This document shows, one piece after another, positions 16,053 through 25,545 of a stretch of DNA of 64,000 nucleotides. The position numbers were made by a program, and so were the translations under genes. The stretch covers positions 1 to 64,000 of the forward strand of contig CAMTIM010000029.1 of the NCBI GenBank assembly GCA_947072565.1, written 5' to 3'. Each line of letters begins with the position of its first letter. The stretch's first letter is position 1. The notes under the pieces were generated by a model that was not told the DNA's origin, did not search any database, and saw only the letters and a program-made list of their open reading frames with translations. The stretch is from an uncultured Peptostreptococcaceae bacterium. GTDB taxonomy: Bacteria; Bacillota; Clostridia; Peptostreptococcales; Peptostreptococcaceae.

Positions 16053-17816
16053 CTATTCATTTCTTAATATATCTATAAATATATCTGCTATATTAGGATC
16101 AAACTGAGTATTTTTGCATCTTATTATTTCTTCTATTGCCTCTTTTTTAGTTTTAACCTCATTATAACCTCGATAACTAGTCATTGCATCATATGAATCT
16201 ACAACATTTACTATTCTGGCATTTATAGGTATTTCTTCACCTTTAAGTCCAAGTGGATATCCCGTACCATCATATCTTTCATGATGAGTTAGTACTCCTC
16301 TAGCTATATGAGATAATTCTCCAGATGCATTTAATATTCTATAGCCTTTTTCAGTATGCGTTTTTATTTCTCTAAACTCTGTTTTGTTTAGTTTTTTTGG
16401 CTTTAAAAGTATTTCTTCACTTATACCAATCTTTCCTATATCATGAAGTTTTGTAACTAATATAACCTCATCTAATTGTGCAGTTGTAAATCCTAATTTT
16501 TTAGCTATTTTAATAGCATATTTTACTAGCCTTTTAGTATGTTCATTGGTCTCAACGTTTTTTTCATGTAATGACTGAATCAATGAAAATATAATAGAAC
16601 TTCTTATACTTTTTTCTTGAAGGAATTTCTGTCTATATAATTTTTCTTCTGCTTCTTTTAAATTTATATAAATATCTCCATCTAAAGAATCTTTTATAGA
16701 TGATCCCAAAGAAATACTTATATCAATTAAATTAAAATCAGATTTTTTACATTCACTCATTATATTAGAAATAACCTTTTCACATTTAGATTCATCACAG
16801 TTTGGCATTAGTATTATAAATTCATCTCCACCCCATCTAAATATAAAGTCTTCTTTAGAAACTCCATTTTTAAGAATTTTTGCCATGGTTTTTAATAGCC
16901 TATCTCCTTCTAAATGCCCAAAAGTGTCATTTATAACTTTCAATCCATTAACATCACCCATAATAATTCCTATTGGAAGATATTTTTTTTCATTAAACTC
17001 TTCTTTTTTCTCTTCAAAATATGCTCTATTGTATACGTCTGTCAAGCTGTCAGTATAGCTTAATTTTATTAATTTTTCTTTAAGTTCTATTCTTTTTGTA
17101 ACATCGCTTGATAAACCTACAATTCCCCAAACCTCTCCATTTTCATTTATAACAGGAACCTTCCTTGTTTCTTCTATACGCTCTTTTCCATTTTCATCTA
17201 TAATTCTACGCTCACTAACTTTCATTTGTTTAGTTCTCATTATGTCTTTATCTTGTTCGATGAAATATGTAGCTTCTTCTTTTGATAAAACACCTAACTC
17301 AAAATCATTTTTACCTACCATACTTGAAATTCCAAACTTTTTATAATGCTCACTCCATTTTTTGTTATAACCTACATATCTAGAATCTTTATCTTTATAG
17401 AAAATATATTCTGGCAATGTATCTATTATAGTTGTTAGTATATTTTCTCTTTCTTCAAGCTTTATTTGTTTTTCTTTAATAGGTGTTATATCTATTACCA
17501 CACCTATCACGCCTATTAAATTGTTATTCTGATCAAAAAATGGATTAATATAGCAATTCTTAATTCTATTTTCTGATTCAATATCAAACATACACATTTT
17601 ATTATTTGTGATAACTTCTTTTACTTTAATTTTACAAGTTTCAAACATTAAACATTTTGTGCATACATGTTCTTCTATATTAAAATCTTCATTCTTATTA
17701 ATATTGTGCATTCTAGTAAATTCTTTATTAACAAATATAAATTTTTCATCTAAGTCCTTTATCCATATTGGAAAAGGAATATTATCTATAACAACCTTTT
17801 CTAAACTATTTATCAT
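16053..17816 (-). CDS. PAS-PAS-GGDEF-HD-GYP c-di-GMP turnover protein
   Basis: A 587-aa soluble signalling enzyme. Order: PAS 1 (about 5-110), PAS 2 with PAC-like end (about 120-235), GGDEF (about 245-400) and HD-GYP (about 415-585). The cyclase motif is intact (RWGGDEF, near 327), as are the phosphodiesterase residues (HDIGKIGI near 455 and HHERYDGTGYP near 510), so it may both make and degrade cyclic dinucleotide. PAS 1 carries a Cys motif (HVCTKCLMFETC), which could sense redox state or bind a metal. I start at the ATG 17816, with GTGGAGA as ribosome binding site; the in-frame GTG at 17831 is part of that site. No membrane segment, single gene. Confidence 0.9.
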   Translation of the reverse strand: MINSLEKVVIDNIPFPIWIKDLDEKFIFVNKEFTRMHNINKNEDFNIEEHVCTKCLMFETCKIKVKEVITNNKMCMFDIESENRIKNCYINPFFDQNNNLIGVIGVVIDITPIKEKQIKLEERENILTTIIDTLPEYIFYKDKDSRYVGYNKKWSEHYKKFGISSMVGKNDFELGVLSKEEATYFIEQDKDIMRTKQMKVSERRIIDENGKERIEETRKVPVINENGEVWGIVGLSSDVTKRIELKEKLIKLSYTDSLTDVYNRAYFEEKKEEFNEKKYLPIGIIMGDVNGLKVINDTFGHLEGDRLLKTMAKILKNGVSKEDFIFRWGGDEFIILMPNCDESKCEKVISNIMSECKKSDFNLIDISISLGSSIKDSLDGDIYINLKEAEEKLYRQKFLQEKSIRSSIIFSLIQSLHEKNVETNEHTKRLVKYAIKIAKKLGFTTAQLDEVILVTKLHDIGKIGISEEILLKPKKLNKTEFREIKTHTEKGYRILNASGELSHIARGVLTHHERYDGTGYPLGLKGEEIPINARIVNVVDSYDAMTSYRGYNEVKTKKEAIEEIIRCKNTQFDPNIADIFIDILRNE

Positions 17817-17981
17817 ATAGATTTTCTCCACTATCGTATTTTAACCTTATTATTATTATAAAATAGTGGTTTTCTTATTTCTACCCCAATTTAAAAGTAA
17901 TAATTTCATCCTTTGTAAAATATTATTAATTAAAGATAAGTAATCTTGAAATAATCATGTATACGAAAGGAATAATTTATT

Positions 17982-18257
17982 ATGTTAAATGTAGTTAGTA
18001 GAGACTTAAACGAAAAAACTAAACTAGTTAGAGCTAGAGGTTATATACCTGCTGTAATTTATAGTTCTAAATTAGAAAACAGTATACCGATAGAAATATA
18101 TAAAACTGATTTTACTAGAATGATAGAATCTGGTGAAAATACTGATGTTTTAGAATTAAATTTAAATGGAGATATAAAAAAATGCCTACTTAGAGAAGTC
18201 CAATTAGATGGTGTAAAAGAAGGTTTTTTACATATAGATTTTATGCTAATTGACTAA
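17982..18257 (+). CDS. Single-domain L25-like ribosomal protein
   Basis: A 91-aa protein matching the N-terminal 5S-rRNA-binding domain of L25/Ctc (LVRARGYIPAVIYSSKLENS near 16-35). Most Firmicutes Ctc proteins are about 190-210 aa with a second beta domain; here only the first domain is present, as in E. coli L25. The frame ends cleanly with a stop and a terminator, so it is not a recent truncation visible in the window. Ribosome binding site CGAAAGGAATA. It may be a paralogue of a full-length Ctc elsewhere. Confidence 0.8.
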   Translation: MLNVVSRDLNEKTKLVRARGYIPAVIYSSKLENSIPIEIYKTDFTRMIESGENTDVLELNLNGDIKKCLLREVQLDGVKEGFLHIDFMLID

Positions 18258-18269
18258 TTTAAGTACTAT

Positions 18270-18305
18270 AAAAGGAGTTATCCTACTTTTGGGATAACTC
18301 CTTTT
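18270..18305. terminator. Bidirectional terminator (L25-like gene / ABC permease gene)
   Basis: AAAAGGAGTTATCC (18270-18283) pairs perfectly with GGATAACTCCTTTT (18292-18305) around an 8-base loop. Confidence 0.88.
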
Positions 18306-18329
18306 ATTATTTTTAGCTATTCTATTTTT

Positions 18330-20714
18330 TTATTCACTATATCTAACTCTATCAATTAATGATTCTTTATTAAAATTTTTACTTATTAAATAAGTTAATA
18401 ATAATTGAGCAATCACTACGCACACTACCATAATGATAGCTTGAACTATTGGGAAAGTATAAACCGCATATGACATACCAGTTTTTCTACACGCTTGAAC
18501 TGCTATATATCCTAATCCACTTCCCAGTGTTAGAGAAGAAATCAACATAACACCTGTATAAAACATAGCTTCTATATTTAACATCTTAACTAATTGTTTA
18601 TCAGTTAAACCTATTGCTTGTAACATTCCTAACTCTTTTTTTCTAGTTATTATGCTACTTATCATAGAGTTTATTAAATTCATAAAACCTATTACACCTA
18701 TTACACTTACTAAGCTATATCCTATTACTTTAGTTGCATCAATAATTAATTCATAAGATTTTAGTTGCTCATCTATATAAATAGATTCTATATATCCATT
18801 TGATTTATCTAAATTTTTAATATAAGCTTTTATCTCTTCATATTTATTTTCATCTACATAAATTCCAATTTTATTTGTAGAATCAACATCTACTATTTTT
18901 TCAAAAGCATCATCATGAATTACAAATGTTCCAGGTGCTGATGTTATAGCTTGAACTTTAAATTCTTTATCTATTTTTTTATTTCCATCATATATAGTTA
19001 AAGTTATATTATCTCCTACTTTTACTCCAGTTTCTTTTGCAAGTTCAACTTCACTTATAATTACTTCTTCTCCTGATTTCAACTTTTCTAAGTCTATTTT
19101 TCCATCTTCTAAATAAAGCTGCATATTTTCTAAATCATTTTCATTTACACTACTTAAATTATGGTACTTGTATTCTGTTTTATGATCTTTCATTTCTACC
19201 TTTAATTCTTTAGAGTTTTCTATTTTTGTAACTCCATCTATATTTAGTAGTTTATTTCTAAAATCTTCACCTAAAGGATTTTTTGTTTGTAGTATGTTTA
19301 TTTCAGTACTAGGGCTATCATCATCTCCTAAAGTATATCCAGCTAAATCTATCTGTATATCATATGAGAAGTGATCTCTAGCCATCTTTTCTGCATCCAT
19401 ACTATTCATCACACTTGCCATAACTATAAATATTATCCCACTCAATGATAATGATGCTATAGTTACATATGTACGTTTTTTATTTCTTTTTAAGTTAGCA
19501 TAAGAAAGTCTTTTTAAGTTTATATTTTCATATCCTTCTCTACTTTTAGCAGTGCAATTTACTTCCCCGTTATATCTAATCGCATCTATTATCGAAACTT
19601 TAGATGCCACCTTCATAGGCTTTAATAATGATATAAATACAGTTATAAAGCTTATCAAAGCTACTCCTATTGATATTGGCAACTTAGATATACTAGCATC
19701 TGTTATAAATATCATTCCTAATATAAATTCATTTATGATATATCCTAAAGCAATTCCTACAGGTATTGCTATTAGTGATAACATCATTCCTTCTTTAAGA
19801 ACAATAGACTTTATTTGACTTTTAGTTGCTCCTATTGCTCTAAGTTTTCCAAACTCTTGTACTTTAGTTACTATTGAAAGATAGAATATATTATAAATAA
19901 CTAATATACTAGATAATATAACTACTATACTTATTATAGTTCCCCACATCATAACGTCATTATCTGGTTTTAATGTATTTATGTAATCTTCATTTACAGC
20001 AACTCTACCCTTAGGTATATCTAAATCTTTTGCTATTTTTTCTATTTTAGCTGTTATTTCTTCACCTGATAAATTATCAGCATCTTTTATAGTTATAAAC
20101 ACATTTGATTTTTCTTTACTCATATCTCTTGTTGATGTCATATATTCTTTTGAAACAACACCAGGAAACATCTTTTTAACCTTAGCCATTTCACTAGTTT
20201 CCATAATTCCACTAACTATAAACTCAGAACTTGTGATACCTTTTTTTGTATTATCTTCATAGTCTATCTTTATTTTTTGATTTATCTTTTTTTCATATCC
20301 TAATTTTTCTAAACCAACCTCATCTATCATTATTTCATTTCTACTATTTGGTGCTCTTCCTTGTATAATTTTCATATTATTAAATTCAATAGCTTTATCG
20401 TCTATATATGATATGCCTATTTTAGTTTCATCTTCATACTCTTTGATTCCTAATCCATTTATTATTCCTATATTTTCAATATCTGCATGAGCTTTTATCT
20501 CTTCATATTTTGTTTGATTTATGCTTGTATAAACACCATGTTGCGTTCCACAGTATTTTATAGTCCTTTGTTTATTTTGGTAGCTCCAGTCCACACAAGT
20601 CATTCCGACTGACGCTAACAAAGTTGTTGATAATAATATCGTTATAATAATTAATATACTCTTTGATTTATTTTGCTTTAAATTGTTTTTGGCTATTTTA
20701 GTAGTATTAATCAT
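18330..20714 (-). CDS. ABC transporter permease with two FtsX domains
   Basis: A 794-aa membrane protein. An N-terminal membrane helix (about 18-38) is followed by a large extracellular domain (40-255), a first FtsX-like group of three helices (about 258-370, containing KLRAIGATKSQI), another helix (about 418-440), a second extracellular domain, and a second FtsX group near 670-790 (with MLQAIGLTDKQLV). This is the MacB/FtsX-type exporter or mechanotransmission permease layout. It overlaps the ATPase gene by 8 bases. The cargo is unknown; with the adjacent two-component system, a role in peptide antibiotic resistance or lipoprotein export is plausible. Confidence 0.9.
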   Translation of the reverse strand: MINTTKIAKNNLKQNKSKSILIIITILLSTTLLASVGMTCVDWSYQNKQRTIKYCGTQHGVYTSINQTKYEEIKAHADIENIGIINGLGIKEYEDETKIGISYIDDKAIEFNNMKIIQGRAPNSRNEIMIDEVGLEKLGYEKKINQKIKIDYEDNTKKGITSSEFIVSGIMETSEMAKVKKMFPGVVSKEYMTSTRDMSKEKSNVFITIKDADNLSGEEITAKIEKIAKDLDIPKGRVAVNEDYINTLKPDNDVMMWGTIISIVVILSSILVIYNIFYLSIVTKVQEFGKLRAIGATKSQIKSIVLKEGMMLSLIAIPVGIALGYIINEFILGMIFITDASISKLPISIGVALISFITVFISLLKPMKVASKVSIIDAIRYNGEVNCTAKSREGYENINLKRLSYANLKRNKKRTYVTIASLSLSGIIFIVMASVMNSMDAEKMARDHFSYDIQIDLAGYTLGDDDSPSTEINILQTKNPLGEDFRNKLLNIDGVTKIENSKELKVEMKDHKTEYKYHNLSSVNENDLENMQLYLEDGKIDLEKLKSGEEVIISEVELAKETGVKVGDNITLTIYDGNKKIDKEFKVQAITSAPGTFVIHDDAFEKIVDVDSTNKIGIYVDENKYEEIKAYIKNLDKSNGYIESIYIDEQLKSYELIIDATKVIGYSLVSVIGVIGFMNLINSMISSIITRKKELGMLQAIGLTDKQLVKMLNIEAMFYTGVMLISSLTLGSGLGYIAVQACRKTGMSYAVYTFPIVQAIIMVVCVVIAQLLLTYLISKNFNKESLIDRVRYSE

Positions 20715-21390
20715 TTACAACACCACCTCTTACCACCTTACCGTCTTCAATATATATTACTCTATCAGCCATTTGTGCTATAGTCTCATCATGAGTTATC
20801 ATAACTAAAGTCTGATTATATTTTTTTATCATAGTTTTTAATAAACTCATAACTTCATCAGAAGTTTTAGAATCTAAGTTTCCAGTTGGCTCATCTGCTA
20901 AAATTATAGAAGGTCTACTAGCTAAGGCTCTTGCTATCGCTACTCTTTGTTGTTGTCCACCTGATAGGGTATTAGGTAGAGATTGTTTTTTACTTTGTAG
21001 TCCAAGTGCTATAACTATATCATCTACAAATTTATTATCTACATTTTTATTATCAAGACCTATAGGAAGCACTATATTCTCCCATACATTAAGCGATGGT
21101 ATTAAGTTGTAATATTGAAATATAAATCCTATTTTTCTTCTCCTAAATATAGCAAGTTGCTCATCTTTTAATGAAAATATATCACTTTTGTCTATAAATA
21201 CTTTTCCATCTGTTGGTCTATCAAGTCCACCTATCATATGTAATAATGTACTTTTCCCAGAACCAGATTTACCTACTATTGCTACAAATTCCCCTTCTTT
21301 TATGTCTATGTTAGTGTTGTCTATTGCTTTTACTAAGCTTTCATCACAACCATAATATTTTTTTAAGTTTGTAGTTTTTAATATACTCAT
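20707..21390 (-). CDS. ABC transporter ATP-binding protein (LolD/MacB-type)
   Basis: A 227-aa ATPase. Walker A GKSGSGKST (about 39-47), Q-loop in FIFQYYNLIPSL, signature LSGGQQQRVAIARAL (about 142-156), Walker B ILADEPTGNLD and the H-loop MITHDE are all intact. The EPTGNLD sequence and length are typical of the family that pairs with FtsX-type permeases. It is 80 bases downstream of the kinase gene and translationally coupled to the permease. Confidence 0.95.
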   Translation of the reverse strand: MSILKTTNLKKYYGCDESLVKAIDNTNIDIKEGEFVAIVGKSGSGKSTLLHMIGGLDRPTDGKVFIDKSDIFSLKDEQLAIFRRRKIGFIFQYYNLIPSLNVWENIVLPIGLDNKNVDNKFVDDIVIALGLQSKKQSLPNTLSGGQQQRVAIARALASRPSIILADEPTGNLDSKTSDEVMSLLKTMIKKYNQTLVMITHDETIAQMADRVIYIEDGKVVRGGVVND

Positions 21391-21468
21391 TTTTATTTTC
21401 CCCTTGTCTTTGTATTATTTATAATTTAATAATACATTTTAAGTCTTACAAAACGCTTACATCATGTC

Positions 21469-22710
21469 TTACACTCTTGTAAGGAATAAGGAAAATTTAC
21501 TACCTTGTCCTTTTTTTGAGGATACTATAATATTTCCACCTTGTTTTTCTAATATTTTTCTACTTAAATAAAGCCCAACCCCTGACCCCTCTGCTTGTGC
21601 TACTTCTTCACTCCTATAAAATCGTTTAAATATATTATTAAATTCATTTTTATGTATACCAATACCATTGTCTTTTATATTAATTTTTAAAAAGTTAATA
21701 GTTTTTTCGATAGATACATTTATATCTTTATTCTCATCACTATATTTAACTCCATTTTCTAATATATTAAAAATACACTCCTCCGTCCATTTTGAATCAT
21801 GAGGTATATATTCGTCTTCAAAATCTTCTAGATTTATATTTATATGTTTTTGACTTGCTTTTACTTTCACACTATTTATTGCTTTATTTAATGTGTTTTT
21901 TATACTTTTATTTTCCTTTTTGATGCTTATCATACTAGTTTCCAATCTAGATATATTAACTAGTGAATCTATCAAATTATGCAATTTATTTATAGACATC
22001 TCATTAGTTTGTAAAAATTCTATTCTATCTTCTTCATCCATATCTTCTTCTAGCAATAGTGTATTGTATAATTTTAATGATGCTAAGGGAGTTTTTAATT
22101 GATGTGATATATCAGTTACTAATTCTTTTATTTCTTCTTTTTCTTTATCAAGATTATTTACTTTTAAATTTAAACTTCTAGATAATTTATTTAAATCTGA
22201 ATAAATCCTACAAAAAATTCCTTCTTCTTTAAAATCCTCTTCAAGGTTATAATCATCATTTATTATCTTCTCTATATCCCTATTTACCTTTAATAATTTA
22301 TTAAAGGTGTATTTTATTGAATTTAATACTATAAACATCACTAAAAAAAGTAATATCACAAAAACTATCAAATTATTTACCAGGAAATAATTCAAATATT
22401 TTTCAAAATTTACATTTTCATTCATCCTATAACTTTCATTGTATCCAAATTTGTCTAAAGTTTTTTCTCCTAACTTTGAGTAATTTTTCTCTGGAGTATA
22501 TATAGCTTTTACTATATCAACTTCTGATTCTGGATGTATTGTTACCAACGCACCTACTAATCTTTTATTTATTTCATTTTGTTGTAAATATATATTGCTT
22601 AGGTTCTTATACTGAAAATTTGTAAATATGCCAAACATAATGATTGTACTTATTAAAATAAAAAATATTTGCTTTTTGAATAACGGCTCTTTTTTTATTG
22701 TACTTATCAT
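21469..22710 (-). CDS. Sensor histidine kinase
   Basis: A 413-aa membrane kinase. Two membrane helices (about 15-35 and 105-130) enclose an extracellular loop of about 70 residues, then a HAMP-like linker, the HisKA box (SHQLKTPLASLKL, phosphoacceptor His near 205), and an HATPase domain with N-box (NILENGVKYS), G1 (DNGIGI) and G2 (GSGVGLYLS). The ATG at 22710 overlaps the response regulator stop as ATGA and has GAGGTG upstream; the in-frame GTG at 22722 is less likely. Its loop is much longer than in the intramembrane-sensing BceS kinases. The signal is unknown. Confidence 0.92.
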   Translation of the reverse strand: MISTIKKEPLFKKQIFFILISTIIMFGIFTNFQYKNLSNIYLQQNEINKRLVGALVTIHPESEVDIVKAIYTPEKNYSKLGEKTLDKFGYNESYRMNENVNFEKYLNYFLVNNLIVFVILLFLVMFIVLNSIKYTFNKLLKVNRDIEKIINDDYNLEEDFKEEGIFCRIYSDLNKLSRSLNLKVNNLDKEKEEIKELVTDISHQLKTPLASLKLYNTLLLEEDMDEEDRIEFLQTNEMSINKLHNLIDSLVNISRLETSMISIKKENKSIKNTLNKAINSVKVKASQKHININLEDFEDEYIPHDSKWTEECIFNILENGVKYSDENKDINVSIEKTINFLKINIKDNGIGIHKNEFNNIFKRFYRSEEVAQAEGSGVGLYLSRKILEKQGGNIIVSSKKGQGSKFSLFLTRV

Positions 22711-23399
22711 TTTTTTATACACCTCTTTTCAAAAGTGTATCCCACGCCTCTTATATTTTTTATATAGTCTGGAGTAGATGGATTATTTTCTACTTTTTGT
22801 CTAAGCCTTCTTATATTTACAGCTACAGTGTTTTCATCAACAAAATTTCCATCTATATCCCAAAGAGCTTGCATTAGTTGCTCTTTAGTTACTATTTGAC
22901 ACGAGTTTTCCATTAAATATTTTAATAATTTAGTTTCATTTTTACTTAGTAATATATCTTCATCTTCTTTTTTTAATTTATTTTCTAAGTAATTTAAACT
23001 TAAGCTACCACACGAAATTAAATTCTCTACGTCAGCGTCTTCTATTCTTCTCATAAATGCATTTATCTTTGATATTAATACTATCAAGCTAAATGGCTTT
23101 GTTATATAATCATCTGCTCCTATATCATATCCAGTTACTATATCTATTTCTTGATCTAGAGCTGTTAGCATTATTATATGTACATTACTAATTTTTCTTA
23201 TTTCTTCACAAAATTCAAATCCATTTCCATCTGGAAGACCTACATCTGAAATTATTAAGTTTATATCATTTTTTTCAAAAACTTCTTTTGCTTGTTTTAT
23301 ATTAAAAGCTGTGTTTACGTTGTAACCTTCTTTTTTTAATTTAAAACTTATCCCTCGATTTAGTGATTTGTCATCTTCTAAAAGTAAAATATTCCCCAT
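22707..23399 (-). CDS. OmpR/PhoB-family response regulator
   Basis: A 230-aa regulator: receiver domain (1-115) with acidic pocket Glu8-Asp9-Asp10, phosphoacceptor Asp52 (ISDVGLPDG) and Lys near 102 (TKPFS), and a winged-helix DNA-binding domain (about 130-228, ending in NIRGVGYTFEKR). First gene of the operon RR-HK-ABC ATPase-permease, which it probably controls in response to the kinase. Ribosome binding site GGAGAATAT. Confidence 0.93.
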   Translation of the reverse strand: MGNILLLEDDKSLNRGISFKLKKEGYNVNTAFNIKQAKEVFEKNDINLIISDVGLPDGNGFEFCEEIRKISNVHIIMLTALDQEIDIVTGYDIGADDYITKPFSLIVLISKINAFMRRIEDADVENLISCGSLSLNYLENKLKKEDEDILLSKNETKLLKYLMENSCQIVTKEQLMQALWDIDGNFVDENTVAVNIRRLRQKVENNPSTPDYIKNIRGVGYTFEKRCIKK

Positions 23400-23497
23400 T
23401 TATATTCTCCCTATAATAAATTTTTTAACTTATAAAACCAATATTATTGTACATACTCTCTTTTAGAGAAACTATATCATATTTATATGCATGTTAA

Positions 23498-23523
23498 AAG
23501 ACCCTTGAATTAGCAAGAGTCTT
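23498..23523 (-). terminator. Probable terminator downstream of the CPBP protease gene
   Basis: AAGAC(C)CTTG pairs with CAAG(A)GTCTT around a 6-base loop, with one internal mismatch. On the minus strand it ends in TCTTTT. It lies about 160 bases after the CPBP stop; the stretch 23524-23684 shows no gene. Confidence 0.5.
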
Positions 23524-23684
23524 AGTTTATTTAAATTCTATTTTTAATTTCAAATATGTACTTCTTTCTACTAATTAAGTATAAAATAACATAAATTAAT
23601 AAATTAAAAATATATAAAAACAATTCTTCATCATAGATGCTACCATAGGATTAATATAATTTACTATATATAATAAATAAAATC

Positions 23685-24428
23685 CTATATTTGATTTAAA
23701 CTAGTTAATAAAGCTGGTAAAAAAAGAATCCAATCATTTAGTACATGAACAATTAAAGAAGTCCAAATATTTTTTGTCTTAATATATGGGAATGTAAGAA
23801 CCAATCTAGAAATACTTATTCCTAATACAGCTTGAGCAATATTCCAATTATAAGTTGGTAAATGAAGAGCTCCGAAAATGATAGCCGATAATATCCATGC
23901 TAAAATTATTGCTTTTTTTCTAGAAAAATTTAATGCCTTAGTCGCAAACCCTAAAATAACCAAAAATGGAATAATTGTAATTAGTTCTTCTCCTAAAAGC
24001 ATCGGAATCATTTTAAGAAAGAATACTATATTTTCAGCTAGAGAATTTTCTTTAATTAAATTTACCGCAGGATTCGCACCAGCACCTGCGAATTTACTCA
24101 TTACTAAACCTATTAACATATTAACTATAAAGTTAAATATTACTACTCCTATTATTAATAATATATCCTTAAAACGAATTTTCCTAAAAATCTTTGTCCA
24201 GTTTGATTTAACAACAAGCATAAATGCTCCTAATGGGAAAATGATGTTAAAAACAGGTTGTACAAAATTAGGTATTGATTTATCTATAACTTGATACATT
24301 ACTACAGTTAAAATTGATACTACTAAAAGAAATACTCCTTGCGAATATATAAAGCTAATTGGGTTTCCATTGTAAAATGGAAAATCATCATTTTTATTTT
24401 CAAATTTAAAAAAATTACTTTTTACCAT
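23685..24428 (-). CDS. CPBP-family intramembrane metalloprotease
   Basis: A 247-aa membrane protein with about seven helices. The CPBP (Abi, Rce1-like) motifs are present: LGEELITIIPFL (Glu-Glu, near 143), FGALHLPTYNW (His, near 196) and HVLNDW (His and Asn, near 228). These residues form the catalytic metal site. Members process prenylated or bacteriocin-related peptides or act in immunity, but the substrate cannot be told. Single gene with GGAGAAAAT ribosome binding site; it follows no bacteriocin gene in this window. Confidence 0.9.
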   Translation of the reverse strand: MVKSNFFKFENKNDDFPFYNGNPISFIYSQGVFLLVVSILTVVMYQVIDKSIPNFVQPVFNIIFPLGAFMLVVKSNWTKIFRKIRFKDILLIIGVVIFNFIVNMLIGLVMSKFAGAGANPAVNLIKENSLAENIVFFLKMIPMLLGEELITIIPFLVILGFATKALNFSRKKAIILAWILSAIIFGALHLPTYNWNIAQAVLGISISRLVLTFPYIKTKNIWTSLIVHVLNDWILFLPALLTSLNQI

Positions 24429-24625
24429 ATTATTTTCTCCTTCAAAAATCTAGTTTTTTATAAAACGCTATATAAAGTATATAACGTAAATATCATTCAA
24501 CTAAAATTTTTATTTTAGTTATAGTATATCCACTAAAAATTTCTATATTTATTATTCGTATTATAAATCAGCTTAATCTTTTTTCTAATCGATTTACCTT
24601 ACAAAACCTTACATTTTAAAAATGT

Positions 24626-24666
24626 AAAACCCCCTGTAACTTAAATATCTAAGTTATAGGGGGTTT
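24626..24666 (-). terminator. Terminator of the TraX-like gene
   Basis: AAAACCCCCTGTAACTTA pairs with TAAGTTATAGGGGGTTTT with one mismatch, followed on the minus strand by a T-rich end. It lies 10 bases after the TraX-like stop. Confidence 0.88.
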
Positions 24667-24675
24667 TGTTTATTT

Positions 24676-25404
24676 CTATTTATTAATATAAAACTTAACT
24701 ATTTGTAATAACCATAAGTGTAGTGGATAAAATACGTAGAATAAATACTTACTAAACTTATTGTTCATACCTCTTTCTCCGTTGTACATTAACATAAATG
24801 GTACAACTAATATAAATAAGAAATCTGAATTAAACATTAACATATTTATAGTGTCTTTTAATGTAGGGTATGGATTGTAACTTATTGCAAATAAAACTAT
24901 CGATAATATTGTATATCCTATTATTTGCTTGTTAGTATTTCCTCTAAATGAATATGTTATTAGTATAAATGGTATGACTGACATTCCGCCTTCTGTAAAT
25001 ATACATACTGGTATTAATATTATTGCTAATATCAGTAACAATAACTTACTTACACCAGTCTTGTTTTTACTGTATTCAATTATACTTATTATAGTAAGCC
25101 CTAGTGCTAAAGTTGCAAATATGTTATTATCTATATAAATTTTTCCAGACTTTAGTGATACATTCATAATTAGGTTGCCTACTTGCATGAATGCTGCCCA
25201 TCCCCATAATCTTATATTATATTTTAATCTACTTCTTGTATAGAAAAATCCTTCTACTAGTAAAAATGCAAATATAGGTGATACTACTCTTGATAACGGA
25301 TGAAACCACATCGGAAATATTTGTGGAAAAGCAGACCCTAAGTGGTCCATTAACATAAGTACTAGTGCAAAAACTTTTATCTGAAATGCATTTGATTTTT
25401 TCAT
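24676..25404 (-). CDS. TraX family membrane protein
   Basis: A 242-aa polytopic protein with about eight membrane segments. The N-terminus (FQIKVFALVLMLMDHLG, FHPLSRVVSPIFAFLLVEGF) is diagnostic for the TraX family, named after the F-plasmid pilin acetylation protein. Chromosomal firmicute members are probable membrane acyltransferases of unknown substrate; the conserved Asp-His pair near residue 20 is present. AGAGGAGG precedes the ATG. It may be co-regulated with the MerR gene 140 bases upstream, because a MerR-like operator lies between them. Confidence 0.88.
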   Translation of the reverse strand: MKKSNAFQIKVFALVLMLMDHLGSAFPQIFPMWFHPLSRVVSPIFAFLLVEGFFYTRSRLKYNIRLWGWAAFMQVGNLIMNVSLKSGKIYIDNNIFATLALGLTIISIIEYSKNKTGVSKLLLLILAIILIPVCIFTEGGMSVIPFILITYSFRGNTNKQIIGYTILSIVLFAISYNPYPTLKDTINMLMFNSDFLFILVVPFMLMYNGERGMNNKFSKYLFYVFYPLHLWLLQIVKFYINK

Positions 25405-25519
25405 ATATTGTCCTCCTCTTATTGTTTATGTTCTTATTATATATTGATATAGAGGATTTAAGTATTTAACTAGATTACATTTCCATTACGTTTTTGTAAG
25501 ATACTTATATTTGTATTTT

Positions 25520-25533
25520 TCACGCAAACGTGA
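25520..25533. promoter_or_regulatory. Palindrome TCACG-CAAA-CGTGA between the MerR gene and the TraX-like gene
   Basis: A perfect inverted repeat, rare in this CG-poor sequence. On the minus strand TTGTGT directly precedes it and TACAAA or CAAATA follows at 17-19 bases, so it could lie in the long spacer of a MerR-type promoter for the TraX-like gene. It matches the palindrome at 4014-4029. Confidence 0.45.
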
Positions 25534-25545
25534 CACAATTTATTG

